The notes under the pieces: generated by a model | Told to the model about the DNA's origin: nothing | Seen by the model: only the letters and a program-made list of their open reading frames with translations | The model's database searches: none | Translations under genes and position numbers: made by a program | In this document: piece after piece, positions 15,867 through 23,804 of the stretch | Layout of the letters: each line of letters opens with the position of its first letter | How positions within the stretch are numbered: position 1 is the first letter of the stretch | IMG/VR virus record: IMGVR_UViG_3300035181_000539 | Span: 1-33,591 of that record | DNA length: 33,591 nucleotides | From: a virus | Direction: 5' to 3' (one strand)

Positions 15867-16356
15867 CGCCCTTACGCTGTTCGGCCAAAGCCAGCAGGCC
15901 GGCCACGCGGGCGGCGCGGTCGGCGTCGTTGATTTGCACCGGGCCGCCGTTGGCGCCGGTCAGTTCCATCGCGGTTCGCTCGCCGTACTTGGCCGGGCAC
16001 CATTTCGCCAGCAGCTTGAGCCGGGTCTCGACTTGCAACTTGCGATGGCCCAGCATGTCGCCGCGCCTGACCTTCACCTTGCCGCCGCCGTCGTCCTCGG
16101 TTTCCTCGCCTATTTCCGGCGTGTCCGCGATTTCGAGCGCTTCCTCGGCGATGGCGTCAAATCCCAATTTCCTTGCGCGCGCGATGCGTGCAGCCAGGTC
16201 GGGATCAGCTTCGATCCAGTCGTACACCGTGCGCCACGCCGGCATGTGCGGGTCGCGGCAAATCACGCGCAGCGGCTCGCCTTCGGCCAGGCGCGCACAA
16301 ATTTCGGCCCCAATCTCGGGTGTGTATGTCGATCTCCTCTTACCCATGCCGCCCAT
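15841..16356 (-). CDS. terS: Terminase small subunit
   Basis: A 171-residue protein. N-terminal helix-turn-helix: YTPEIGAEICARLAEGEPLR, then a second helix around PAWRTVYDWIEADPDLAARI. An acidic linker (GEETEDDGG) follows, then a conserved QVETRLKLLAKWCPAKYGER block, the oligomerisation region of this small-terminase family. It recognises the phage DNA at packaging start and stimulates TerL. Two starts are possible: 16356 (MGGMGKRR) or 16347 (MGKRR). I list the longer. It follows the HTH gene by six bases. Confidence 0.88.
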   Translation of the reverse strand: MGGMGKRRSTYTPEIGAEICARLAEGEPLRVICRDPHMPAWRTVYDWIEADPDLAARIARARKLGFDAIAEEALEIADTPEIGEETEDDGGGKVKVRRGDMLGHRKLQVETRLKLLAKWCPAKYGERTAMELTGANGGPVQINDADRAARVAGLLALAEQRKGDADVADLV

Positions 16357-16362
16357 TCAAGC

Positions 16363-16605
16363 CTATTCGCAATCCGACACGTGCACCACCTTGTACCCGG
16401 CCACGGGCTGCGCCCGGCGCTCATACCGACAGATTCGCCCTATCGTCCACCGGCTCACCTCGAACTTCTCAGCCAGGGCCTCGTAGCCCATGCCTTCCTC
16501 GTGCAACAAACGGACCCGCTCCACCTCAGCATCCGTCAGCCTGGCATTTGGATGGTCCTCACCGATTCGCAGACCGGCCTCGTTAACCGCCACGGTTTTT
16601 TCCAT
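16363..16605 (-). CDS. Small helix-turn-helix protein ahead of terminase
   Basis: An 80-residue protein with a GGAGG ribosome site. Residues ~22-60 (ARLTDAEVERVRLLHEEGM, then YEALAEKFEVSRWTIGRICR) form a resolvase-like HTH. Small proteins with NEAGLRIGEDHPNARLTD-like starts recur immediately before terS in related phages. It may bind DNA to help packaging or regulate the late operon. It is the first gene of the leftward late operon, directly downstream of the 19-bp inverted repeat. A related form of the late 14-mer motif (GGTGCACGTGTC on the minus strand, about 16378-16389) lies within its last codons, close to the terS start. Confidence 0.75.
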   Translation of the reverse strand: MEKTVAVNEAGLRIGEDHPNARLTDAEVERVRLLHEEGMGYEALAEKFEVSRWTIGRICRYERRAQPVAGYKVVHVSDCE

Positions 16606-16639
16606 GCGCCGCCTCCATCTGAATCTGCAATTTTTTGCG

Positions 16640-16741
16640 TGGAACGTTTGGAACGTTTTTCATGGTTTTTTCAATAACTTTTTGTGTGCGTACGTATAGG
16701 AATTTCCATAAAAAAGGGCTAGAAACGTTCCAAACGTTCCA
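16640..16741. repeat. 19-bp perfect inverted repeat, each arm a doubled GGAACGTTT unit
   Basis: TGGAACGTTTGGAACGTTT at 16640-16658 is the exact reverse complement of 16723-16741. The arms are separated by 64 bases, and each arm is itself a tandem pair of GGAACGTTT. The right arm encodes the LERLERF C-terminus of the GIY-YIG protein; the left arm lies in the AT-rich gap before the late operon. It could be an operator pair bringing two sites together, or a long RNA stem. It has no T-run, so it does not look like a terminator. The 113-base gap (16606-16718) otherwise holds no gene. Confidence 0.7.
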
Positions 16742-17078
16742 AAGCACCACGCCCTCTTCTATTGCTTCGCGCGTTTTCCTGCGTGTTCGTTATAAATTGC
16801 GTGTTCAAGTATGCCCCGCCAACAAGTTGCAACGTCGCCACCCACTCGTCTTTAGCCGCGTTGAATTCTGAATCTGTTGTTTCTTGCAGAATGACAAGAA
16901 CCGGGACGCCTGCTTTCCACCGCAACTCCGCGAACCAATCGAGCAGCTTTCCCCGCTTGATCCACTTCCAGGGCTTCGCGCATTGGTTTTTGTAGGCGAC
17001 CTCGATCCGCCGACTTGCGCCCACGTAGCGAATCGCCCCGGTATCCGGGCACTTGAAACCGTAGATTCCGCAGGTCAT
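16719..17078 (-). CDS. GIY-YIG nuclease-domain protein
   Basis: A 119-residue protein started at ATG 17078, which overlaps the primase stop (ATGA). The N-terminus MTCGIYGFKC and then AIRYVGAS supply the paired GIY and YVG (YIG-like) motifs of the GIY-YIG nuclease fold, followed by a basic KPWKWIKRGK helix. The C-terminal half is compact up to the repetitive LERLERF end, which is encoded by the right arm of the inverted repeat. GIY-YIG domains cut DNA in homing, repair or conflict roles. No extra DNA-binding module is visible, so the substrate is unknown. Its position after the primase suggests a DNA-metabolism role. Confidence 0.75.
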   Translation of the reverse strand: MTCGIYGFKCPDTGAIRYVGASRRIEVAYKNQCAKPWKWIKRGKLLDWFAELRWKAGVPVLVILQETTDSEFNAAKDEWVATLQLVGGAYLNTQFITNTQENARSNRRGRGALERLERF

Positions 17079-19648
17079 GTAAAGTCCCCCACGGCTCGCA
17101 CGCGAATACCAAGCAGCCCGCGCCCCCTCAATCCGTAGGTATTCATCACCGGCTCCATGCCCTTCGCTTGCAACCTGCGCCCCAGGCTCTTGGCCGAGGC
17201 GATGAACCGCAACTCGCCCCGCGCCTTGGCGAAGGCTTCCCAACTGGCCCACAAGCGGGCGTTGCTTTCCACAAAACCTGGCCCCACCTCGCAGCACTCG
17301 TCGATCCATTCCGCCAGCAGGTCCATATCGCTCTTGTAGTCGTCGCGTGCCTTGCGCACGGCTGCGGGCGCCTGCAGGCCAACCTTCTGGTAGGCCAGCG
17401 CCCCTCGTACACACCAGGCGAGGATGCCCTGCGCCTCGGCCGCCAGCTTGGACGCCCGGTCGGGGTCTTTGGTGAGGGTCAGATCATGGTCGAAGTTTCG
17501 GGTGAATGGCACGGGCAGCAGCCGGCGCCAGATGGCGTGGTCGTCACCCTTGACGATGGGCCGGTGGTTGGTCGGCATGAAGGCCACCCAGGTGGGCGCC
17601 ACCTCGACCGTGGTCTTGGAATACAGCCCGCGCGCCGGCAGCGGCTCGCCCCCGGTCATGGACTTGATGAGGCCCTCGCGCAGTTCGCTGCCCTCGTCGG
17701 GCTCGCTGACATAGACGAACCGGGCGCCGCGTAGCCGCAGCACGTCCTCGCGCGCCGCGCCGGCATTGCCGCCCGCCACGCCGCTACTCAAGAAGGTATC
17801 GGCACTCGCCATCTTGGCGTGATCGCCCAGGGCGTCGCGGATGGCCCCCAGCACCGTGCTCTTGCCGTTGGACCCGGAACCGTAGGGGATGGCGAGCACG
17901 TCCTCGTCCGGCTTGCCCAGGAGCGAGTAGCCTACAAGCCGTTGGAAAAATCCTATCATCTCGGCATCGCCGAAGAACACGTCGGCCACGGTCTGCTCGA
18001 ACATCTGCGCCCTGGCGGCCGGGTCATAATCCACCGCCGTGATAGTGGTCACGCGGTACGCCTGGTCCGGCGGCAACAGCTTGCCCGTGCGCAGGTCGAC
18101 CACGCCATTGCCCACACCCAGGAGGTGCGTGTGCTTGTCAAGATCGGTCACGCCCACAACGACGCGCGGGTCAGACTGCGCCAGGCTCACCATGTTGCGC
18201 ACCATAACCGCCCGCTGGCTGATTGCGCAGAACTTGAAGAACTCGGCCCGCTCGCCGTCGCTCTCGATGGTCTTGGCCTCGTCGGGCAGCGCGCGGATGG
18301 TCTCCTTCGCCAGATGCTCAAGCTCGACGCCCGCCGCGCGGCGCCAGTAGATGCCAGTCCACGCGAACCAGGCGTCGATTTCCGGCACGTACATGAGGCC
18401 GTCGCCGTAGTGGTCCAGCATGCGCTCGGCGTTACCGAACTCGGTCATTTGCCGGCGCTGCTTGCTGAATACCGCCACCTTGCGTCCGCCAGCCATGGCC
18501 GCGCGAACGTCGGCCACCGGCAAGCTGGTGTCGGTCAGTTCCTTGAAGCGCGCCCGGATGAGGCCGGCCAGTTCCGCACGCAGGGCCAGATCCGCGCCGG
18601 CGGCTTCGCCGGCCTTGCGCGCGACATCATTCACCAGGTCGATGGAATCCCCACAGGCGAGGATCTGCGCCTTGGCCTCGTCCAGCGCGGTGCGCTTCTC
18701 CGCCTTTACCGCATCACGCTTGCCCTGGTTGCCGACCTTGAGCAGCCAGCGCGCCGTGGTCGGGTTGCGGCCGGACTTGCCGAAGCTGTCCCACCGCTTC
18801 TCCAGATCCTCTCGGCTTGCGTAGTTGGTGGCCGTGCTGCTCCATTCGTCCCACAGGTCCAGGGCCTCGATGCCGCCTTCAAACTCGTGGTGCAGGCTCA
18901 TACCGACCTTGAGCCAGGTGTCATAGTCCTCGTTGTCGACGAAGGACACCAGCCGCTTGGCCTCGACCAGCTCGATGCCCACCGGCGGCTCGTAAGCCAT
19001 GAGCGGGTCGTCGCTGGGCGTCGAGGTGACGGCGCCGGCGCGGCTATTGCTGCCTGAAACCCGAACGAGCCCGGCCTCCAGCGCCATGGCCTCGAACACC
19101 TGCAGCGCTTCCTCGACCTGGGCCTCGGTGATGACCGGCAAGTCGCCGGCACGCATGGCATCCAGCCCGCCGAAAAAATCCACCCACTCGTAGGGCTCGC
19201 CCGTGTCGGGGTGGATATGGTAGGCCACGAACTGCTGGCCTTTGCCGAGAATTTCCAGCCGGTGCCGCGCGCCGCCCGAATCCTCGAACCAGGCACTGGT
19301 GGCCTTGCCCCAGCCCTCGGACGCCGCCCGATAGGCGAGCAGGATTTTAGGCGCGAAGCCGACCCGCTCGCAGGTCAGGCCCAGGTGTTCCTGGCACCAG
19401 GCGACGAATCGGGCCGCCAGTGCGCCGTCCGTTGTGTCCACGTCGATTGCGGCGATGGGGTGCGCACCCTGCCCGCACAGCACGCCGACCCCATGGCCCG
19501 GGTATCGGGTCAGGTCGGCAGCGCCAAGGCGTGCGGTTTGCCAGTTTTCGAGTGCTGGGCGCTTGTGGCCCGGCTTGATCGGGAGGATGAGATAGCCGTT
19601 GCCCAGCAGGGCGCGGCCGTGGTTTTGAAAGTTGGAATTCATTATCAT
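17075..19648 (-). CDS. Bifunctional primase-polymerase / superfamily 3 helicase
   Basis: An 857-residue protein. Residues ~10-190 are a PrimPol domain: acidic catalytic pair AAIDVD (D69, D71) and RLEILGKGQQFVAYHIHP (130-147) with the catalytic His. Residues ~222-305 are a PriCT-like domain (TWLKVGMSLHHEF). Residues ~400-780 are a D5/P4-type SF3 helicase: Walker A GSGSNGKST (590-598), a Walker B-like FVYVSEPDEG segment, then PTNHRPIVKGDDHAIWRR. It unwinds and primes phage DNA. Start 19648 is the first in frame; ATG 19642 is also possible. It lies in the leftward early unit together with the methyltransferase. Confidence 0.9.
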   Translation of the reverse strand: MIMNSNFQNHGRALLGNGYLILPIKPGHKRPALENWQTARLGAADLTRYPGHGVGVLCGQGAHPIAAIDVDTTDGALAARFVAWCQEHLGLTCERVGFAPKILLAYRAASEGWGKATSAWFEDSGGARHRLEILGKGQQFVAYHIHPDTGEPYEWVDFFGGLDAMRAGDLPVITEAQVEEALQVFEAMALEAGLVRVSGSNSRAGAVTSTPSDDPLMAYEPPVGIELVEAKRLVSFVDNEDYDTWLKVGMSLHHEFEGGIEALDLWDEWSSTATNYASREDLEKRWDSFGKSGRNPTTARWLLKVGNQGKRDAVKAEKRTALDEAKAQILACGDSIDLVNDVARKAGEAAGADLALRAELAGLIRARFKELTDTSLPVADVRAAMAGGRKVAVFSKQRRQMTEFGNAERMLDHYGDGLMYVPEIDAWFAWTGIYWRRAAGVELEHLAKETIRALPDEAKTIESDGERAEFFKFCAISQRAVMVRNMVSLAQSDPRVVVGVTDLDKHTHLLGVGNGVVDLRTGKLLPPDQAYRVTTITAVDYDPAARAQMFEQTVADVFFGDAEMIGFFQRLVGYSLLGKPDEDVLAIPYGSGSNGKSTVLGAIRDALGDHAKMASADTFLSSGVAGGNAGAAREDVLRLRGARFVYVSEPDEGSELREGLIKSMTGGEPLPARGLYSKTTVEVAPTWVAFMPTNHRPIVKGDDHAIWRRLLPVPFTRNFDHDLTLTKDPDRASKLAAEAQGILAWCVRGALAYQKVGLQAPAAVRKARDDYKSDMDLLAEWIDECCEVGPGFVESNARLWASWEAFAKARGELRFIASAKSLGRRLQAKGMEPVMNTYGLRGRGLLGIRVRAVGDFT

Positions 19649-19649
19649 G

Positions 19650-19667
19650 CCCTTGAAACTTCAAGGG
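19650..19667. promoter_or_regulatory. Palindrome covering the ribosome sites of two divergent genes
   Basis: CCCTTGAA-AC-TTCAAGGG is a perfect 8-bp-arm palindrome in the 27-base gap between the primase start and the rightward gene at 19676. Its two arms supply an AAGGG-like ribosome site to each gene. Both mRNAs could fold it into the same small hairpin. It may also be an operator. Confidence 0.55.
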
Positions 19668-19675
19668 AGAGCAAT

Positions 19676-19945
19676 ATGCGGGTTGTTTTCTTGGGGCTAT
19701 TGCTGTGCTTTGGCGCTGCCCACGCCGACCAGGTAGTGGAATCCATCGCCCGCTCCCGTGAAAAGTTGGACGCAACGCACGTAACAATCACGAACGAGAC
19801 GCGCGAATGGTTGCGCAAGGAACACCAAGAAAAGGAGCGGCAGCGAGTTGAAAAGCTGCTGCCACCGACAAAGCCCGCGCCAGCACTGGAACCACCCGTG
19901 GAACAACAAGTGGCCGATGACTTGCGCCGCAGAGGTATGAAATAA
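19676..19945 (+). CDS. Small secreted protein, candidate moron, oriented against its neighbours
   Basis: An 89-residue protein starting at ATG 19676 after AAGGGAGAG. The N-terminus MRVVFLGLLLCFGAAHADQV is a typical Sec signal peptide with a cleavage site likely after AHA. The mature part is charged and helical (REWLRKEHQEKERQRVEKLL), then Pro-rich, ending RRRGMK. It is transcribed rightward between two leftward genes (methyltransferase and primase), so it needs its own promoter, which would lie inside the primase 5' end. I see no clear one. Such isolated, oppositely oriented secreted proteins in prophages are often expressed from the lysogen and alter the host. I do not recognise a family. 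Confidence 0.6.
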   Translation: MRVVFLGLLLCFGAAHADQVVESIARSREKLDATHVTITNETREWLRKEHQEKERQRVEKLLPPTKPAPALEPPVEQQVADDLRRRGMK

Positions 19946-19955
19946 GGCGGCGCCA

Positions 19956-20705
<750 letters not shown>

Positions 20706-20709
<4 letters not shown>

Positions 20710-20945
20710 CGTACCACCTCGAAGTCTCCGCTCGTGCGCAGGTAATTCCAATCCACGTCCGGGCGCAAATCCTCGCAGCGCACGGCGCCGCCGGTAGCGC
20801 GCTCGATGTCGGGGCAGCGCACGGCTGGCACTTGGCGCGAGCCGTTGCGCCACTGGCTGACCAGTACGGGATGCGCTCCGATTTGTTTGGCAAGTTGGGC
20901 AGCGGCGCCCTTGCCGCCCTGTTCAAGGTAGGTGTCAAGGTTCAT
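20706..20945 (-). CDS. Cro-like / YdaS-type helix-turn-helix regulator
   Basis: A 79-residue protein: LDTYLEQGGKGAAAQLAKQI, then GAHPVLVSQWRNGSRQVP, is a Cro/YdaS-type HTH (turn around AHPVLVSQWRNG). The C-terminal region has IERATGGAVRCEDLRPDVDW, typical of YdaS-like proteins where the helix recognises the ATGG(A/G)V...L motif. It is the first gene of the leftward early unit, directly behind the leftward promoter at 20978-21006, and divergent from the repressor-like gene at 21060. It may be the Cro-type repressor of the lysogeny switch. It overlaps the methyltransferase start by four bases. Confidence 0.75.
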
Positions 20946-20977
20946 AGCGGTTTCCGATCAAGAACGAAAGCCGCTTC

Positions 20978-21006
20978 ATGTTAGCGATACGCAAATACCT
21001 AGTCAA
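20978..21006 (-). promoter_or_regulatory. Leftward early promoter
   Basis: On the minus strand, TTGACT (21006-21001), a 17-base spacer and TAACAT (20983-20978) form a near-consensus sigma70 promoter for the Cro-like gene. An operator-like site (TAGCGATACGCAA, 20982-20994) covers its -10 end and spacer. Confidence 0.7.
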
Positions 21007-21045
21007 TAGCGCATCGCGTACCTATAATGGTAGCGTTTTGCTACC
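20982..21045. promoter_or_regulatory. Cluster of three operator-like sites in the divergent switch region
   Basis: Three similar sites: TAGCGATACGCAA (20982-20994), TAGCGCATCGCGTA (21007-21020) and TAGCGTTTTGCTA (21031-21043, inside the palindrome GGTAGCGTTTTGCTACC at 21029-21045). They share a TAGCG half-site and partial dyad symmetry, and overlay both divergent promoters. The same motif recurs at 21501-21513 and 21524-21537. Confidence 0.65.
21000..21028 (+). promoter_or_regulatory. Rightward promoter for the repressor-like gene
   Basis: TAGTCA (21000-21005), a 17-base spacer and a perfect TATAAT (21023-21028) precede the gene at 21060. Its -35 overlaps that of the leftward promoter, so polymerase cannot use both at once. 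An operator-like site lies in the spacer and another follows at 21029. Confidence 0.65.
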
Positions 21046-21059
21046 AAATGTGAACCGCC

Positions 21060-21428
21060 ATGCACGACATTGACGAAATACGCCGCAAGGCGATGGGCAT
21101 TTTAGAGAAGGAAGCCGGCGGCCCCGTGGCCGCTGCGAAACGGGCGGGCATGTCCCACTCGCAGTGGGCCAATCTGCGAGCGGGTGCGCCCGACAGCAAA
21201 ACCGGAAAGCCGCGCGGGATGCGCAAAGAAACTGCCAGAAAGATCGAAGCGGCCTTTGGAAAACCAGAAGGCTGGCTCGACGTGGCCGACATCATCGACC
21301 CGAACTTCCCGCACGAGGACGACCGCTTCGCGCTACTGGCGAAAGCGTGGAGGGTTGCCGATGAACACGAACGCACCGTGCCCCTTGCCTGGGCCAACGC
21401 CACACTCGCCGCGCACGAGAAGAAGTAG
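21060..21428 (+). CDS. Repressor-like helix-turn-helix protein without a peptidase domain
   Basis: A 122-residue protein. Residues ~18-65 form an HTH resembling CI/Cro-type regulators: GGPVAAAKRAGMSHSQWANL, then ETARKIEAAFGKPEGWLD. The end is a helical C-terminal segment (RFALLAKAWRVADEHERTV) without the S24/LexA peptidase domain and without a Ser/Lys dyad. It has its own promoter and its own terminator, so it is monocistronic, like a maintenance repressor. Lacking the peptidase, it could not undergo RecA-stimulated self-cleavage. Whether it or the Cro-like protein holds lysogeny is not decided by the sequence. The 25-base leader has no strong ribosome site. Confidence 0.7.
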   Translation: MHDIDEIRRKAMGILEKEAGGPVAAAKRAGMSHSQWANLRAGAPDSKTGKPRGMRKETARKIEAAFGKPEGWLDVADIIDPNFPHEDDRFALLAKAWRVADEHERTVPLAWANATLAAHEKK

Positions 21429-21462
21429 ATCCCGGCGCCGCCCCGCCAGCGCCGACTTTTGA

Positions 21463-21486
21463 AGCCCGCCCAATGGCGGGCTTTTT
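21463..21486 (+). terminator. Intrinsic terminator after the repressor-like gene
   Basis: GCCCGCC (21464-21470), loop CAAT and GGCGGGC (21475-21481) followed by TTTTT (21482-21486). It isolates the repressor-like gene from the rightward early operon. Confidence 0.85.
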
Positions 21487-21500
21487 CTCGCCAAAAATAT

Positions 21501-21545
21501 TTGCGTTTCGCTATTGACAGGCGTTCGCGTAGCGCTAATAATTCG
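21501..21545 (+). promoter_or_regulatory. Rightward early-operon promoter with two operators
   Basis: TTGACA (21514-21519), a 17-base spacer and AATAAT (21537-21542; the TAATAA one base earlier would give 16) form a strong sigma70 promoter for the genes from 21576 onward. Two operator-like sites flank the -35: TTGCGTTTCGCTA (21501-21513) and TTCGCGTAGCGCTA (21524-21537), reverse complements of the switch-region sites with few changes. The same regulator probably controls both regions. Confidence 0.7.
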
Positions 21546-21575
21546 TCCCGAGTCATTCAACGAAAGGACGGAACG

Positions 21576-21710
21576 ATGAGCGCAACCCCGCTGATTCCCG
21601 GCCGCCTGTACCGCGTTCGCGGCTCCGGCCTCGACCTGAAAGTCATCGCGTCGCACCCCTGCGAAGCTATCTGCATCGGCCTGGGCCTGTTGGGGCGCGC
21701 GAAATGCTGA
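21576..21710 (+). CDS. Small hypothetical protein, first gene of the rightward operon
   Basis: A 44-residue protein beginning MSATPLIPGRLYRVRGSGLD, with an AAAGGACGG ribosome site, directly after the early promoter. It has the SH3-like beta pattern (LIPGRLYRVRGSGLDLKVIA) common in very small phage early proteins. It overlaps the next gene by seven bases. Function unknown. Confidence 0.55.
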   Translation: MSATPLIPGRLYRVRGSGLDLKVIASHPCEAICIGLGLLGRAKC

Positions 21711-22099
21711 CCGCCCAACTCGCCAAGTCCATGTACGACGAGCACCTGCTCGCCTCGGCCCGTGCCGAGATTGATCCGCTGACCAGCACCGCGCTGGAAC
21801 TTGAACTGCTCGAACGCTTCGAGCGCTTGCTCGACGAGGCCAGCGAACACAAGCCGGCGGCCGCCTTACTCGAAGAGCACGAAGTTGGCGCCGACGACGT
21901 TAGGGCCGTCATCGAGTCGCACCCGGCCAGCCTGAAAGACCAGGCCGCGCTGCTCTCCCTGCTCAACGACCAAGACATCCACGAGCCCGACCAGTTGAAG
22001 AAACTGCTCGAACTTGCCGCCGATTTCCGCGCCCTGGCGAACGACGCCGGGGATTTCTTCACCCGCCTCAACGAACTTTTGAACACCAACCAGGAGTAA
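21704..22099 (+). CDS. Hypothetical helical protein
   Basis: A 131-residue, Leu/Glu/Ala-rich, acidic, all-helical protein (ALELELLERFERLLDEASEH; ALLSLLNDQDIHEPDQLKKL). It has no recognisable motif. It is co-transcribed with the early genes, overlapping the preceding small gene by seven bases and followed four bases later by the next gene, which has an AGGAG site. Function unknown. Confidence 0.6.
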   Translation: MLTAQLAKSMYDEHLLASARAEIDPLTSTALELELLERFERLLDEASEHKPAAALLEEHEVGADDVRAVIESHPASLKDQAALLSLLNDQDIHEPDQLKKLLELAADFRALANDAGDFFTRLNELLNTNQE

Positions 22100-22103
22100 G
22101 CCC

Positions 22104-22559
22104 ATGTTCCCGATGACCATCACCATCAGCAACCCCGCACAACTCAACGCCGTGATGGCGGCCCTCAACGTCGGAGGCATCGAGTTGCCTAAGACAACAC
22201 CCGTCGCCGAAACCGTCAAGGAAGAAGCCAAGGCAACCAAGACCGAACCGAAGGTCGGGGAAAAGGCCACCAAGACCGAACCGAAGGTCGGGGAAAAGGC
22301 CACCGCTGACCAGAAGCCGGAAGCCCTCGCGCAAATGACGGCCGGCGAAGCCGAAAAGGCCCTGCACGGCCACGCCAACAACCCGGCGCGCGCACCGTCC
22401 TACCAGGACACCGCCGACGCCGTTACCAAGCTGGCCCGCGCCAAAGGCCGCGACGCTGCCGTCGCCGTGCTGGCCAAGTTCGGCGCCGCCAAGCTGCCCG
22501 ACGTGCAGCCCGCGCAGTTCGCCGCCGTGATCGCCGCATGTGAAGAAGCCGGGGCCTGA
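22104..22559 (+). CDS. Hypothetical early protein with duplicated Lys/Thr/Glu linker
   Basis: A 151-residue protein with an AGGAG site. The N-terminus (ITISNPAQLNAVMAALNVGG) is folded. A charged linker follows whose KTEPKVGEKAT unit is exactly duplicated by a 33-bp tandem repeat. The C-terminal ~60 residues (DTADAVTKLARAKGRDAAVA, then LAKFGAAKLPDVQPAQFAAV) form a helical domain resembling the C-terminal modules of phage recombination-associated proteins. The ending is familiar but I cannot name the family. It lies directly ahead of the Cas4-like nuclease. Confidence 0.6.
   Translation: MFPMTITISNPAQLNAVMAALNVGGIELPKTTPVAETVKEEAKATKTEPKVGEKATKTEPKVGEKATADQKPEALAQMTAGEAEKALHGHANNPARAPSYQDTADAVTKLARAKGRDAAVAVLAKFGAAKLPDVQPAQFAAVIAACEEAGA
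22236..22301 (+). repeat. 33-bp tandem repeat, two copies, in coding sequence
   Basis: Two identical 33-base units (22236-22268 and 22269-22301) encode the duplicated KTEPKVGEKAT linker. In-frame length change by slippage would alter only linker length. Confidence 0.8.
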
Positions 22560-22562
22560 TCC

Positions 22563-23804
22563 ATGAGCGAGCACGCCACACTCTCCCCCAGCAGCGCGCA
22601 CCGTTGGCTGCGTTGCCCCGGCAGCGTAGCCCTTGAGGCAACGTGCCCGGACGATTCCAGCGACTTCGCCGACGAAGGCACGGCTGCCCACGAACTGGCC
22701 GCCATGGCATTGACCTCCGGCAACGATGCCGCCGCCTACCTGGGCCGCATCATCCAAGTGAACGGCAAGGGCTGGGAAGTCACCGACGACCTGGCCGGCC
22801 ACGTGCAGAAATACCTCGACTATGTGCGCGCCATCGGCGGCGAACCGATGGTCGAGCAGCGCTTGAGCATTGAAGGCATTACCGGCGAGCCCGGCGCCAA
22901 GGGCACGTCCGACGCCGTCATCCTCGCCGGCGACGAACTGGTCATCGTCGATCTGAAGTACGGCCGAGGCGTCAGGGTCGAAGCAGAAAACAACGAGCAG
23001 TTGCAGATTTACGCCCTGGCCGCCCTGGGTGAGTTTGAATTCCTCGGCGACTTCCAGCGCGTGCGCATGGTCATCGTGCAGCCCCGCCTCGACCACATCG
23101 ACGAATGGGACTGCACCGTCGAAGCCCTGCGCGAGTTCGGTCAAACGGTCAGGCGCGGCGCCGAGCACTGCTTCGCGGCCCTGGAATGCCACCTGAACTA
23201 CACCGAACTGCACGCGAAATACCTCAACCCCGGCAGCGAGCAATGCCGCTTTTGCAAAGCCAAGGCGATCTGCCCGACGCTGACCGCCCAGGTGCTCTAC
23301 ACCGTGGCCGACGATTTCGTCGATATCACCAAGCCGGCGGCCCCGCAGATCGAGCACGCCGCCGAGCGCACCTTCGACAACGCCACCCTGGGCAACCTGC
23401 TGGGCGCGGTTGATCTGATCGAATCCTGGTGCAAGGCCATCCGCGCCAGGGCCGAGGCCGAACTACTGGCGGGCCGTCCGGTGCCCGGCTACAAGCTGGT
23501 CGAAGGCCGGCGCGGCGCCCGCCGCTGGTCCGACGACAAGGAAGTCGAAGCCACCATGAAGTCCATGCGCATGAAGCTGGAAGAAATGTACGACTTCTCG
23601 CTGATCTCGCCGACCACCGCCGAAAAGCTGCACAAGGCCGAGGCCATCGGCCCGCGCCAATGGGCGAAGTTGCAGGACCTCATTTCGCAGAGCGAAGGCA
23701 AGCCCAGCGTGGCGCCCGAGTCCGACAAGCGCCCGGCCCTGGTCATCCAGGCCACCGCGGCCGAGTTCGCCGACGTGTCCGAAAGCACGGAGGGCTTGGT
23801 GTGA
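22563..23804 (+). CDS. Cas4/AddB-like PD-(D/E)XK nuclease with Cys cluster (DUF2800 type)
   Basis: A 413-residue protein. [20 protein letters not shown] at the N-terminus is the RecB/DUF2800 opening (Cys19), then GTAAHELAA. The nuclease core is [18 protein letters not shown] (the D...DxK pattern), then [10 protein letters not shown]. Three late cysteines ([10 protein letters not shown]) with the N-terminal Cys could hold a 4Fe-4S cluster as in Cas4/AddB. It probably trims or processes DNA ends for phage recombination together with the DUF2815 ssDNA-binding protein that follows. A GTG of the next gene overlaps its stop. Family call is good; exact substrate unknown. Confidence 0.85.
   Translation: MSEHATLSPSSAHRWLRCPGSVALEATCPDDSSDFADEGTAAHELAAMALTSGNDAAAYLGRIIQVNGKGWEVTDDLAGHVQKYLDYVRAIGGEPMVEQRLSIEGITGEPGAKGTSDAVILAGDELVIVDLKYGRGVRVEAENNEQLQIYALAALGEFEFLGDFQRVRMVIVQPRLDHIDEWDCTVEALREFGQTVRRGAEHCFAALECHLNYTELHAKYLNPGSEQCRFCKAKAICPTLTAQVLYTVADDFVDITKPAAPQIEHAAERTFDNATLGNLLGAVDLIESWCKAIRARAEAELLAGRPVPGYKLVEGRRGARRWSDDKEVEATMKSMRMKLEEMYDFSLISPTTAEKLHKAEAIGPRQWAKLQDLISQSEGKPSVAPESDKRPALVIQATAAEFADVSESTEGLV

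Noticed and set aside
17819-19057. Rightward open frame opposite the primase-helicase (412 codons)
   Set aside because: Shadow of the high-GC primase gene; the leftward frame has all helicase and PrimPol motifs.
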